This document shows, piece by piece, positions 1 through 9,257 of a DNA stretch of 64,000 bases. Every line of letters begins with the position of its first letter. Position 1 is the first letter of the stretch. Source of the stretch: Pseudomonas fluorescens (GTDB lineage Bacteria > Pseudomonadota > Gammaproteobacteria > Pseudomonadales > Pseudomonadaceae); assembly GCF_001623525.1 (NCBI RefSeq), contig NZ_CP015225.1, positions 6,708,501 to 6,772,500 on the forward strand, given 5' to 3'. A program made the position numbers and the translations under genes. Below the pieces are notes generated by a model, which searched no databases, was not told where the DNA came from, and saw only the letters and a program-made list of their open reading frames with translations.

Positions 1-405
1 GTCTGGCTGTGCATGAAGTACCAGTTGCCATTGCTGCTGGCCCAGGGTGGCGGCGCGATCGTCAACACGGCCTCGGTGGCGGGCCTGGGTGCGGCGCCGA
101 AGATGAGCATCTATGCAGCGTCCAAGCATGCCGTGATCGGCCTGACCAAATCGGCCGCCATCGAATACGCCAAGAAAAAAATCCGCGTGAATGCGGTCTG
201 TCCGGCGGTGATCGACACCGACATGTTCCGTCGTGCCTATGAGGCGGACCCGAAAAAAGGCGAGTTCGCCAATGCCATGCACCCGGTGGGGCGTATCGGC
301 AAAGTCGAGGAAATCGCCAGCGCCGTGCTGTATTTGTGCAGCGACGGCGCGGCCTTCACCACGGGCCATTCCCTGGCGGTGGACGGCGGCGTCACGGCGT
401 TCTGA
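1..405 (+). CDS. SDR family oxidoreductase, C-terminal part
   Basis: The gene enters from the left edge already in frame; 134 codons to the stop are visible and the N-terminal NAD(P)-binding glycine motif lies outside. The visible part has the SDR catalytic signature: the serine of NTASVAG, then YAASKHA (Tyr-x3-Lys), then RVNAVCPAVIDTDM. It ends in the usual SDR tail, LAVDGGVTAF. This is a classical NAD(P)(H)-dependent dehydrogenase/reductase of about 250 residues. The substrate cannot be told from this part. A hairpin terminator follows at 432-457. Confidence 0.9.
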   Translation, partial: VWLCMKYQLPLLLAQGGGAIVNTASVAGLGAAPKMSIYAASKHAVIGLTKSAAIEYAKKKIRVNAVCPAVIDTDMFRRAYEADPKKGEFANAMHPVGRIGKVEEIASAVLYLCSDGAAFTTGHSLAVDGGVTAF

Positions 406-431
406 GGACTTGCCCTTCGGCTTGTAGGACG

Positions 432-457
432 AAGCCCGCACTGGTTGCGGGCTTTTT
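432..457 (+). terminator. Rho-independent terminator after the SDR gene
   Basis: Nine-base GC-rich arms (AAGCCCGCA and TGCGGGCTT) with a five-base loop are followed by a short T run. It lies 27 bases after the SDR stop codon. Confidence 0.8.
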
Positions 458-611
458 CGTGGGGCGCTCGAAAAAACCTCGGAACGGTCCTTCAATGTGT
501 TTCAAAGGGTGAGAATCGACGGTTTTGGCGACGTTGTCGTACATCGTCCCGTTGCGGCCTGTGCTTAACTGTTTCCGGAAATAAAACAAATGCTTAGGAG
601 CTTGGTTACTC

Positions 612-2002
612 ATGGAGTTGAGAATCGACCGACAGGCCCTGGTGCCTGTCGTGCAGCAAATCGTTGACGCGCTGACCGGCTGGATCCGACAGGATGCGGT
701 ACAACCGGGAACTCGGCTGCCATCCGTCCGCCAACTGGCGCGGGAGAACCTGCTCAGCCAGTCCAGCGTCAATGAAGCCTGTGAACGCCTGGTCGCCCAA
801 GGCCTGTTGGCGTCCCGCCATGGTTCCAGCTTTTTTGTCGCACCACCCCCGTCGCCCGGGCCCGAGCCCACTGATCAGAATCGACAGCAAGCCACGTTCA
901 CCGACGGGGGCGACAGCTCGCAATGGGAGTTGAAGCTGGGGTGTGGCGGGCTACCCGAGAGCTGGCGTGAAAGCGATGACCTGGGCTATGCGATCCGCCA
1001 GGTCACTCGCACCGACATGGCGGGATTGTTCAACTACAGTACGTCGTTGGGGCTGCCTGCCCTGCGTGAGCAACTGTCCAGGCGCTTGAAACAATTCAAT
1101 ATCGAGGTCGATAAAGACCTGATCCTGACCACCACCGGGGCGACCCACGGGCTGGACCTGATCGTACGGACATTGTTGCCGCCGGGTTCCTGCGTGGTCG
1201 TGGAGAGCCCCGGCTATTCAAGCCTGTTCGACCTGCTCAGGTTGCACGACATCGACATGATCGAACTGCCCAGGACCCCGCGCGGCCCGGACGTCGATGC
1301 GCTGCAAGACCTGCTGGCGATGCACCGGCCCACTGCGCTATTCGTCAACAGCGCCTGCCATAACCCGACCGGCACCAGCCTGGCTCCGGCCGTCGCTCAA
1401 CGGCTGCTGCAATTGACGAAGGAGCACGGCGTACTGGTGATCGAAGACGATGCCTATGGCGATTTCCAGAGCGCGGCGCGGACCCGGCTAGCGGCATTGG
1501 ATCCTGAGGTGGTCTACGTGGGCAGCTTCTCGAAAACCCTGAGCAGTTCGTTGCGCGTCGGTTTCGTGGTGGCCGGGCCTTCCATCATCGCGCGCCTGAG
1601 CGAGGTCAAGGGCATTACCAGCATGGGGGGGATCGCGGTTCTGTGAGTCGGTCCTTGCCTGCCTCCTGGCCAATGGCGCCTATCGCAAGCTGGTCCAGCG
1701 CCAGCGGCAGCGTCTGGGTGCCGATATGGCGGCGCTGTTGCAGGTACTGGAAGACGCCGACTGGGAGGTCTTTGGCAAGCCGGCCGGGGGGGCTTTTCAT
1801 CTGGGCAAGACCGCCATTGTGTGACTACGCTGGAGTACAGCGCCTGGCCAGGCGTTTTGGCGTGCTGCTGTCTTCGCGTAGCGCATTCAGCCCTTCGGGT
1901 GCCGACAGTGACTGGCTACGGATCAACGTGGCGTATGCCCGTGACCCCAGGGCGCTGGCGTTCTTCCGGGCAGCGGCTCTGGATCGACCTCTAGTGTCCT
2001 GA
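612..2002 (+). pseudogene. MocR-type GntR/aminotransferase regulator, broken by two +1 frameshifts
   Basis: An intact version would be a roughly 460-residue regulator: an N-terminal GntR winged helix (LPSVRQLA, then a recognition helix around residues 35-70) joined to a fold-type I aminotransferase domain. NPTGTS and the PLP-lysine motif GSFSKTL (Lys near residue 308) are seen in the first frame. Translation stops at 1644-1646. The protein resumes in frame 1 after a run of seven G (1625-1631), giving GSRFCESVLACLLANGAYRK. It shifts again at a second run of seven G (1786-1792) to GGLFIWARPP and a normal C terminus ending at 2002. Removing one G from each run restores the whole protein. Sequencing error, true decay or phase variation are all possible. 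Confidence 0.85.
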
Positions 2003-2112
2003 AAACGACGCAGCTGTAGCTTTTTGCCATTATTCCGACGCCAGCATCTTGTGTTGCAGGGTGTCTCGTTGCGAATCTGCAATCAACACACACTGGCAGA
2101 GGACTGAGCGCA

Positions 2113-4080
2113 ATGATTTCCGCCGTGCAAGGACGTTTTGCCAACCTGGGTATGGCAAAGAAACTGGGTATCGGATTTGTCCTGGTGCTGTTGCTGACCG
2201 CAGTGGTCGCGGCCATCGGTGTCTGGTCCCTGCAGACCATCAGCCATCGCTTCGATGGCCTGAAACAGATGTCGTCCCTCAACAGCGGGTTGCTCAAGGT
2301 CCGGCTGCTGGAGCAGGAATACGCCTCGCGCTCCGACCCCAAGACCGCCGATGCGTTGCGCCAGGGGGTCGACGCTCTGGTGGCCCAGGCGAACGAACTC
2401 AAGGTGCAGTCGGCTGCCAACGTGCCGGTGATGAACGACGTGGAGCAGGCGCTGGGCGCGTATCGCAAGGCGTTCGACGAATTTGTCGGGTTGAGCCAGA
2501 GCAAGGACCTGGCGCTGGAAATGGCCAGTTGGTCGGTGTCCAGCGTCGCCAATAACCTGGATGTGTTGCAGGCCGGGCTGGCTGATGATGGCACCTATAC
2601 CTTGAAAGATTCCGAGGGCAAGGAGGGGGCCGAGTTCATCGAGCAGGCCAACCAGGTCAGCGAAGTATCCCGCTTGATGTTGCAGGCCATGAACGAAGCG
2701 CGGGTCCGCCTGGACCAGAGCCGCAAAGGCAATGTCGAGGGCGCCGGAGAAGGCAGCATCGAGCAGGCCGAGCAGGCGATGAAACAGGCCGAAGTGCTCA
2801 AGACCACGGTCAAGGACCCGGGTTACCAGACCGTGCTGAATGAAGTGGCCGGGCATATCGCCGGGTTCAATGAGCAATTGGCCGAATACACCGGCCTGCT
2901 GGCGAAGGAAAAAGTCGTCTACCAGCAACTGCACGAGCGGGCCGATCAAGTGGTGGCGCGGGTTGACCAGGCCTTCGGTGCCGAAGACCAGGCCATGCAG
3001 ACCGAACTGAAGAAAAATTCGCTGCTGATCATCGGTTCGTCGGCCTTGGCGTTGCTGGTGGGATTGATCGCGGCATGGGTCATAACCCGGCTGATCGTGA
3101 CGCCGCTGCGCAGTGTCATTCGTGTGGCCCAGCAGATTGCGTCGGGTGACTTGAGCGCCACGGTGGAGGTGACGCGCCGAGACGAAATTGGTCAGTTGAT
3201 GCAGGCGATGCAACAGATGGGCGCGGGGCTGAGCAGTATCGTCAGCGGCCTGCAGGCCGGTATCGAGCAATTGGCCAATTCGGCCCAATCGCTGTCAGCC
3301 GTGACCGAGCAGACCAACCTGGAAGTCAGTAGCCAGAAAGAAGAAACCGAGCAGGTCGCCACGGCGATGAACCAGATGACGGCCACGGTGCATGACGTGG
3401 CACGCAATGCCGAAGAGGCGGCCCAAGCGGCCCAGACTGCCGACGACAAGGTCGAAAGCGGCCAGCAGGTGGTGCGTCAGAGTATGGTGCGCATCGAACA
3501 GCTGGCCGATTCGGCCACGTCGGCCAGTTCCAGCATCGAAAGCCTCAGTGCCGAGATCCAGAACATCGGTACGGTGCTGAGTGTGATCAAGAGCGTGGCC
3601 GAGCAAACCAACCTGCTGGCGCTCAATGCCGCTATCGAGGCAGCCCGGGCCGGGGAGCAGGGCCGGGGCTTTGCGGTCGTGGCCGATGAGGTGCGGGCGT
3701 TGGCCAAGCGCACGCAACAGTCCACCGAGGAGATCGAGCGACTGGTGAGTGCCCTGCGTTCAGCGGCCCAGGCTTCCGTGCAGCAGATCCAGAGCAGCGG
3801 CGAGTTGGTGAAGATGGCGGTCAGCGATGCACTACAGACCGAAAGCGCCTTGGGCAGTATTGCGGCGGCGGTATCGCTGATCCAACAGATGAACCAGCAG
3901 ATCGCGGCGGCGGCCGAGCAGCAGAGTTCGGTGGCCGAGGAGATCAATCGCAGTGTCACCAGCATTCGCGCCAGCGCCGATCAATCCTCTCTGGCGATGC
4001 GCGGCAATGCCGCTTCCAGCATCGAGCTGGCGCAGTTGGGGGTTGAGCTTAAGGGGATGGTGGGGCATTTCAGGTTGTGA
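2113..4080 (+). CDS. Methyl-accepting chemotaxis protein, HBM-type sensor
   Basis: A 655-residue transmembrane chemoreceptor. The first membrane helix is near residues 18-42. A large, almost wholly helical periplasmic domain of about 260 residues follows, then a second helix near 302-327, a HAMP domain and the cytoplasmic signalling coiled coil. The conserved hairpin tip ([20 protein letters not shown], from about residue 497) contacts CheA and CheW. Size and helicity of the sensor suggest the helical bimodular (HBM) family of McpS-like receptors, several of which sense organic acids; the ligand here is unknown. There is no C-terminal CheR-binding pentapeptide. GAGGA upstream of the ATG supports the start. 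The gene looks monocistronic. Confidence 0.9.
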   Translation: MISAVQGRFANLGMAKKLGIGFVLVLLLTAVVAAIGVWSLQTISHRFDGLKQMSSLNSGLLKVRLLEQEYASRSDPKTADALRQGVDALVAQANELKVQSAANVPVMNDVEQALGAYRKAFDEFVGLSQSKDLALEMASWSVSSVANNLDVLQAGLADDGTYTLKDSEGKEGAEFIEQANQVSEVSRLMLQAMNEARVRLDQSRKGNVEGAGEGSIEQAEQAMKQAEVLKTTVKDPGYQTVLNEVAGHIAGFNEQLAEYTGLLAKEKVVYQQLHERADQVVARVDQAFGAEDQAMQTELKKNSLLIIGSSALALLVGLIAAWVITRLIVTPLRSVIRVAQQIASGDLSATVEVTRRDEIGQLMQAMQQMGAGLSSIVSGLQAGIEQLANSAQSLSAVTEQTNLEVSSQKEETEQVATAMNQMTATVHDVARNAEEAAQAAQTADDKVESGQQVVRQSMVRIEQLADSATSASSSIESLSAEIQNIGTVLSVIKSVAEQTNLLALNAAIEAARAGEQGRGFAVVADEVRALAKRTQQSTEEIERLVSALRSAAQASVQQIQSSGELVKMAVSDALQTESALGSIAAAVSLIQQMNQQIAAAAEQQSSVAEEINRSVTSIRASADQSSLAMRGNAASSIELAQLGVELKGMVGHFRL

Positions 4081-4152
4081 GTCCGCGATAGCAGGTCCAA
4101 CATTCCAACAGTTTTGCCTGCCTGGCGGTGTACGGGCATAGTTTACAGCCCC

Positions 4153-4245
4153 GTGGCGAGGGAGCTTGCTCCCGCTGGGCTGCGAAGCAGACCCGAAATT
4201 CGTGGGAGTGCTGCGCACTCCAGCGGGAGCAAGCTCCCTCGCCAC
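4153..4245. repeat. REPIN (inverted REP doublet), copy 1
   Basis: Two REP sequences face each other: GTGGCGAGGGAGCTTGCTCC at the left and its reverse complement at the right, joined by a variable middle. The same arms recur at 34391, 37229, 40661 and 59781. It separates the chemoreceptor from the convergent gene at 4277-5047. Confidence 0.9.
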
Positions 4246-4276
4246 AAAAGCTCCACCTGCACAGGGTGGAGCCGTA

Positions 4277-5047
4277 TCAGTCGTAGACTTTCTTCTTCTT
4301 CCACTCGTCGTTGACTTCGGCTTCCTTCAGCCCTTCGGTCAACTGGTTGACTTCGCCTTCGACCGGCTGGGTGCTGGCCAGGACCTGGGCATTGGCGCGG
4401 GCCAGGAGTTTTTCCAGGTAGGCCAGTTGTTCGGCGTAGACCTGGGGTTCCTGTTGCTTGCGCAGGTACTGCACGCCACGCTCGAAGGCCAGGCGGGCCT
4501 GCCCGGGTTGTTCTTGCTGCAGGGCTTGCTGGCCGAGGTTGTTGAAGAACTCGATGTGCAGCAGCACCAGGATGTGTCGCACTTCGCGAATCCAGCGCTT
4601 GGCTTCGTTAGGCGGCAGGAAACCGTCCTGGGCGGCACGGGTGATCTGGCCGTGCAAGGCCTCAAGCAGAAAACGTACGTCCTTGGCCTTGGCTTCGGTC
4701 TGGATCGGTGCCGGTGGATTGTTCACCGGGATCGATTCACCTTGGGCGGCCAGTGTGCTCAATTCGTCCAGGCGTGCCTTGACCGCAGAATTGGTTTTCT
4801 CCAGGTTCAGCAGGCGCTGACAGACGTTCATCTCAAGGCGAGTCATCAACAACTTCAGGGCAGGGGTCATCAACTGCCCGGGGAAGGTTTCGGTGAGCTC
4901 CCCACAGCGACGCATACGGTCGTTGAGTTCTACCTTGGTGCGGGCCTTTTCCAGCTTGTTGTTTTCCACCACGTGGTTCATGTAGCCAATGGCGATCAAC
5001 AGGGCGATCCCGGCTACGACGAGCAGGGTGATCATGAGTGGTGTCAC
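4277..5047 (-). CDS. Conserved membrane-anchored protein of unknown function
   Basis: 256 residues. An N-terminal hydrophobic stretch (residues 3-22, ITLLVVAGIALLIAIGYM) looks like an uncleaved signal anchor. The rest is soluble, helical and charged. Residues about 125-225 (LGQQALQQEQPGQARLAFER and neighbours) resemble a degenerate TPR pair. The C terminus is lysine-rich (EWKKKKVYD). I do not recognise a named domain. It is probably an inner-membrane protein with a cytoplasmic scaffold-like domain. It is transcribed alone, toward the chemoreceptor gene. Confidence 0.75.
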   Translation of the reverse strand: MTPLMITLLVVAGIALLIAIGYMNHVVENNKLEKARTKVELNDRMRRCGELTETFPGQLMTPALKLLMTRLEMNVCQRLLNLEKTNSAVKARLDELSTLAAQGESIPVNNPPAPIQTEAKAKDVRFLLEALHGQITRAAQDGFLPPNEAKRWIREVRHILVLLHIEFFNNLGQQALQQEQPGQARLAFERGVQYLRKQQEPQVYAEQLAYLEKLLARANAQVLASTQPVEGEVNQLTEGLKEAEVNDEWKKKKVYD

Positions 5048-5406
5048 CGGTAAGACCTCTTTATTGTGGTACGCATGTCATGAGTGTAGTGGCTTGGCTT
5101 TTAAGCGCATAGGTCCGAGCGACGCGATTAGACGGGCGTCGTGCTGTTTATAGGAAGCATAACCGGATGGGTGCACATTGCCATCATTTGCCGGGCTCGA
5201 CTATAGCGTCTCGGCGGGTGACAGAATATAGGCGCCAGAGACCGGGCGGGTAAAATGTCCGGATCGCCCCCAAACCGGGCGAAGTCATTGATTTAAATAA
5301 ATTTATATCTGGGGGTTGACGACCCTTCAATCCATCCATAGAATGCGCGCCACTTACAGCGTAAAGCACTCAGCCAAACGCTGTAAGCAGTGAATGTTGT
5401 ACGTGT
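5048..5406. other. Intergenic stretch upstream of the tRNA cluster
   Basis: No gene is seen. The left part should hold the promoter of the 4277-5047 gene on the - strand. The right part holds the tRNA promoter described separately. Confidence 0.6.
5289..5344 (+). promoter_or_regulatory. Strong sigma-70 stable-RNA promoter for the tRNA cluster
   Basis: A -35 box TTGACG (5316-5321) and a -10 box TAGAAT (5339-5344) are separated by 17 bases. An AT-only tract at about 5289-5308 just upstream looks like an UP element. A GC-rich discriminator (GCGCGCC) follows the -10, as in promoters under stringent control. The first tRNA starts at 5407. Confidence 0.85.
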
Positions 5407-5482
5407 GTCCCCTTCGTCTAGTGGCCTAGGACACCGCCCTTTCACGGCGGTAACAGGGGTTCGAGTCCCCTAGGGGACGCCA
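5407..5482 (+). tRNA. tRNA-Glu (UUC), copy 1
   Basis: A 76-base cloverleaf. The acceptor stem GTCCCC pairs with GGGGAC and the CCA end is encoded. The anticodon stem is CCGCC/GGCGG with loop CTTTCAC, giving anticodon TTC at 5441-5443. The T loop is GGTTCGAGTCC. The gene is identical to the copy at 5666-5741. Confidence 0.97.
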
Positions 5483-5484
5483 AT

Positions 5485-5560
<76 letters not shown>

Positions 5561-5665
5561 ATTTTAAACAGTGTTGCTTTCGAGCAGGGCTGAGTGAAGC
5601 CAGAGCCGACATCTTCGGATGCGGATTTGGGCACTGAAATACACACCATGTGTTTCAGTTAGTGT

Positions 5666-5741
5666 GTCCCCTTCGTCTAGTGGCCTAGGACACCGCCCTT
5701 TCACGGCGGTAACAGGGGTTCGAGTCCCCTAGGGGACGCCA
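5666..5741 (+). tRNA. tRNA-Glu (UUC), copy 2
   Basis: The sequence is identical to the copy at 5407-5482. It sits 105 bases after the first tRNA-Gly, in a tandem duplication of the Glu-Gly pair. Confidence 0.97.
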
Positions 5742-5744
5742 TTT

Positions 5745-5820
<76 letters not shown>

Positions 5821-5830
5821 AATTCAAAAA

Positions 5831-5860
5831 AACGCCGCTCATTTGAGCGGCGTTTTTTTT
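5831..5860 (+). terminator. Rho-independent terminator of the tRNA operon
   Basis: A perfect hairpin (AACGCCGCTCA with TGAGCGGCGTT) is followed by eight T, directly after the second tRNA-Gly. Confidence 0.95.
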
Positions 5861-6092
5861 GCGCGTAAAAAAGGCCATCTCAATGCCCAAGGTTATGTTT
5901 CCGGCGCTCAAGGGGCTTTGACCAGCGATTCGTCTTGTCTGAGGGGGCTGACGACGTTTTTCCTTAATATTGAAGGGGAGTGGAGAATATTTCCTGCAAA
6001 ATTCAAGGGAAAACGCCTAGGAAGATTAATAGTTCATTCCTAAAGAAATGCACTTCTCCTAACCTTCCAGTACCCATTCTGGAGATGCATTT

Positions 6093-6725
6093 ATGCTGAT
6101 TTTCGTTAAATCGATGGTCATTGGGCTGTGCATTGCAGCCCCTGTAGGACCCATTGGGCTGTTGTGCATACAGCGAAGTCTGATGCTTGGGTGGAGAGCC
6201 GGTTTCGCGACGGGATTGGGCGCGGCCACAGCCGATTCGATCTATGGATTCATCGGTGCCCTGGGTGTTACCGCCGTCATTGCGACGCTCATCAGCTTCA
6301 AACCCTGGTTGTGCATCTTTGGAGGATTGTTCCTCGCCTACATTGGCTATCAGACAATACGATCGAAGGGTGGCGCGACGGCCATGGCGGGGGAGCGTGC
6401 CAACCTGTTCAAAGCCTACTCGACCACGCTGTTCCTGACGCTTTCCAACCCCATGACCATCTTGTCGTTTATCGCGATATTTGCTGCGTTGAGTGATGGC
6501 ATGGCCAGTGACCAAGGCGGCCAGCACGCCTTGTTGCCGATGGTGACCGGTATCTTCCTGGGCTCGGCGGTCTGGTGGTTGGGGTTGAGTGGTTTCTCCT
6601 CCATTTTCAAGGCGCGGATTGCCGAATCGAAGCTAAGGCTGATCAACTACTTTTCAGGGGCAACCATCGCCCTCCTGGGGGCCTATCAGGTCGCCACTGG
6701 CGTCATGCTGGCCACGGCAATCTGA
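6093..6725 (+). CDS. LysE/RhtB family amino-acid exporter
   Basis: 210 residues with six predicted membrane helices, the normal size for the family. The family N-terminal signature is present: GLCIAAPVGPIGLLCIQRSL, then GWRAGFATGLGAATADSIYG. The third helix (GGLFLAYIGYQTIRSK) and SNPMTILSF also fit. Family members export amino acids or analogues using the proton gradient. GGAG lies nine bases before the ATG. The gene converges on the aminotransferase and shares the region with a putative amino-acid-derived metabolite cluster, so exporting or excluding that product is a plausible role (inference). Confidence 0.9.
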   Translation: MLIFVKSMVIGLCIAAPVGPIGLLCIQRSLMLGWRAGFATGLGAATADSIYGFIGALGVTAVIATLISFKPWLCIFGGLFLAYIGYQTIRSKGGATAMAGERANLFKAYSTTLFLTLSNPMTILSFIAIFAALSDGMASDQGGQHALLPMVTGIFLGSAVWWLGLSGFSSIFKARIAESKLRLINYFSGATIALLGAYQVATGVMLATAI

Positions 6726-6792
6726 CCCAAGGCTTATGCCTCGCTGAGCGGGGCATAAGCTTTGGTGTCTCCCTGCGACGCACGCAGGACGT

Positions 6793-8049
6793 TTATTCCA
6801 ACCTGAACTCGACGTACGCCCTGAAACGGCCTATCGCCTGGGTGATTTGCGAGGTGGTTGCATTGCTGAATGACAGCCTGACCTGGGTGGTGGCCTCATT
6901 CATCAGTGAAAACAACGTGGTGGGAAATACAATCACCTTGAACAGCCTGGCGCATTCGCGCATTTCAAAATATCCAAAGACGAAAGGCAGTTGCACATTG
7001 ATGAAGAAGCCGCCTGTCGGATGATTCCAGCTGACTGCTCTTTGAGCGTCGGCTTTGAGTGGAAATTCGCGCTCAAGGCATTCAAGCATGTGATTCCTTT
7101 TATTTGTATAAGACAGCACCCTGGGTTGGTTCAGCTCTCTCAGCGAGTAGTGGTGCTCGATCAGCAAGCCTGCGACAACCGCTTGGCACAGGGCGGGGGT
7201 GTTCACCGTGATCAGGCTTTTGGCTTTGCACAATCGACTGCTGAAGGACATGACCCCAGTGCCCTCTGGGGCGACCACATAGCCCATGCGCAAGCCCGGG
7301 AAAATCGATTTGGCAAAGGAGCCCAGCAAGAACACCCGACGACTGTCGATGGACTTCATCGACGCAATGGCATCGCCTTCGTACCTGAAGTAACGGTAGG
7401 CAGTGTCTTCGAGGATGAAAAAGTTCTTTTCATCGGCCAGAGAGAGCATGGCTCTCCTGTCGTCATGGGAAAGGCTGTCGGCAGTAGGATTGCTAAAGTC
7501 CGGAATCGCATAAAGCGCCTTGATTCGTTCACCTCTGGATTCCAGTGCTTCGATGAGCCTGCGCAGGGCAATCGGATCAAGAAAGGCAGCCATGGGGACG
7601 GGGACTATTTTTATACCCAGCAGTTTTGCGATACCCGTGATCCCGGAAAACACCGGATCAGGTACCAATAAAACCCCGCCGCCTTCAAAAATGGACAGGA
7701 GCGTCAAGGTGCAGGCTTCTTGAAAGCCCATGCACACCACAATGCTTTCAGGGTTGGCAACGTTGATCGCTTCATCCACCTGCAGATGGCTGGCGATTAT
7801 TTCATTGATGATTCCAGCGGTTTTTCCATATTGGCAAAGCAGCGTCGCAAGTGACTGCTCGGTGCCGGCAACGTGATCTTTGTATTGGCTCAGGCCCCTG
7901 TCGATGAGCGAAGGGTCGCACTGCTCATCATCGGGTCGACCGGAGGCCAGTGAAATGGCCTCCGGGTTTTCTTGGGCAATCGAGTTTAGTAGGTGAATGA
8001 CGTTCAGGATGGGGGCGTCGAATATCGTGCTTTCGAATGCGCTGGACAC
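6793..8049 (-). CDS. Fold-type I PLP-dependent aminotransferase
   Basis: 418 residues of the class I/II aminotransferase type related to the catalytic half of MocR proteins and to 2-aminoadipate aminotransferases, but with no DNA-binding domain. Motifs: ASGRPDDEQCDP near the N terminus, the cofactor aspartate region YAIPDFSNPTADSL, the PLP lysine in LLGSFAKSIFPGLRMGYV, and an arginine in TTQVRLSFSNA for the substrate carboxylate. I chose the GTG at 8049 because GGAGAAG precedes it at the right distance; the longer frame would begin with TTG inside a terminator. It is the last gene of cluster A, 62 bases after the PLP lyase gene. Substrate unknown. Confidence 0.85.
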   Translation of the reverse strand: MSSAFESTIFDAPILNVIHLLNSIAQENPEAISLASGRPDDEQCDPSLIDRGLSQYKDHVAGTEQSLATLLCQYGKTAGIINEIIASHLQVDEAINVANPESIVVCMGFQEACTLTLLSIFEGGGVLLVPDPVFSGITGIAKLLGIKIVPVPMAAFLDPIALRRLIEALESRGERIKALYAIPDFSNPTADSLSHDDRRAMLSLADEKNFFILEDTAYRYFRYEGDAIASMKSIDSRRVFLLGSFAKSIFPGLRMGYVVAPEGTGVMSFSSRLCKAKSLITVNTPALCQAVVAGLLIEHHYSLRELNQPRVLSYTNKRNHMLECLEREFPLKADAQRAVSWNHPTGGFFINVQLPFVFGYFEMRECARLFKVIVFPTTLFSLMNEATTQVRLSFSNATTSQITQAIGRFRAYVEFRLE

Positions 8050-8063
8050 TTTCGCTTCTCCAT

Positions 8064-8098
8064 AAAAAAGCAACGAGCCATTGAAGGCCCGTTGCTCA
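8064..8098 (-). terminator. Intrinsic terminator between the two PLP-enzyme genes
   Basis: Read on the - strand, GCAACGGGCC and GGCTCGTTGC form a hairpin (one mismatch) followed by TTTTTT. It follows the stop of the 8112-9257 gene and its T run ends just before the ribosome-binding site of the aminotransferase gene, so it may limit read-through into that gene. Confidence 0.8.
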
Positions 8099-8111
8099 TG
8101 ATCAACACCCG

Positions 8112-9257
8112 CTACGCAGGATCGAGTGAGCTTTCTTGATCGACCATGCGCTCCATGGCTTCGAATGCCTGCAGCAGGTCTTCCTTGAGGTCATCCAGGT
8201 CCTCCAGGCCAAAGCACAATCGAACCAGGCCTTTCTCGATGCCCATGTCCGCTTTTTCCTGATCCGTCATCGAGGCATGGCTGCCACTGAAGGGCTGGGC
8301 AACCATCGACGTCACGCAGGCCATTCCCGTGCCCGTGCCAAACCATTTGAGCGTGCTGGTGAACGTTTTGTAGAAGGGAACCAGGTCGGGTCGAATATCG
8401 ACAAACACGATGCCGCCGTAACCGGTCAGTTGTTTGCCATCGACGCGTGGGTAATAGACATGCTCGATAAAAGGCAGCTCGCGCAGATAGTTGAGCATGC
8501 TGGCTGTCGTCTGGCTGTGCTTTTCCATGCGCAGGTTGAACGTCTGCATGCTTCTGCGAAGCAACCATGCGCTATTGGGCGTTAATATCGTGCCTGAATA
8601 AAAGCGACCCTCGAGCAGGCGGTTGTAAATCATTTCACTGTTGACCAGAACCAGACCGCCCATGACATCGCTATGCCCGGAGAAGTATTTGGTGGCGCTG
8701 TACAGTGAAATGTCGGCGCCAAAGTTCAACGGCTTCTGAAATATCGGCGTGGCCCAAGTATTGTCAACCACCACCAGCGCTTGCGGGTTGTTTTGCTTGA
8801 CGGCCCGGCTGACCGCATGAATATCAATGTCTTTCAGGAACGGGTTGGTCGGTGTTTCGAAAATGACCATGTCGACGTTCGCCGGCAAGGCATTCAACCC
8901 GTCTTGCGTGGTGAGATCCAGAATCGTCAGGTGTGCGCCGATGCGTGCTGCATACCGCTGGAACAATTTATAAGAGCAGCCATAAATGTATTTGTTGATG
9001 ACCAGAGAAGCACCCGGCTTCAACAGTTCCAACACCATGTAGATGGCGCTCATCCCGGTGCTGTACGCCAGGGCATATTCGCTGCCCTCCAGGGACGCGA
9101 CAACCTGTTCCAATTCACTCACGTTGGGATTGGCCTTCCTTGAGTAGAAGAAGGCCGAGTCAGCGCTGAAGGCGCTGCACTGATAAATAGGCGTGACCGA
9201 AGGTCGGGCGTCCCGGTCATCGACCTTGATATGAAGTATTTCAGTAGACACTTTCAT
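8112..9257 (-). CDS. Cys/Met-metabolism PLP enzyme (cystathionine synthase/lyase-like)
   Basis: 381 residues, full length for the family of cystathionine gamma-synthases, gamma-lyases and O-acylhomoserine sulfhydrylases. Motifs: YSRKANPNVSELEQVVASLE, the cofactor-stacking region AYSTGMSAIYMVLELL, DMVIFETPTNPFL, VVDNTWATPIF, and the PLP lysine in SLYSATKYFSGHSDVMGG. The C-terminal half is more divergent than in housekeeping members (LKWFGTGTGMACVTSMVAQP in place of the usual SLGGVES-like stretch). Its ATG overlaps the radical SAM stop codon (ATGA), so the two are translationally coupled. Beta- or gamma-elimination or replacement on a modified amino acid is the expected chemistry; the substrate is unknown. 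Confidence 0.88.
   Translation of the reverse strand: MKVSTEILHIKVDDRDARPSVTPIYQCSAFSADSAFFYSRKANPNVSELEQVVASLEGSEYALAYSTGMSAIYMVLELLKPGASLVINKYIYGCSYKLFQRYAARIGAHLTILDLTTQDGLNALPANVDMVIFETPTNPFLKDIDIHAVSRAVKQNNPQALVVVDNTWATPIFQKPLNFGADISLYSATKYFSGHSDVMGGLVLVNSEMIYNRLLEGRFYSGTILTPNSAWLLRRSMQTFNLRMEKHSQTTASMLNYLRELPFIEHVYYPRVDGKQLTGYGGIVFVDIRPDLVPFYKTFTSTLKWFGTGTGMACVTSMVAQPFSGSHASMTDQEKADMGIEKGLVRLCFGLEDLDDLKEDLLQAFEAMERMVDQESSLDPA

Noticed and set aside
5843..6043. Short open frame after the tRNA terminator
   Set aside because: It begins inside the terminator hairpin, has no ribosome-binding site and encodes nothing recognisable.
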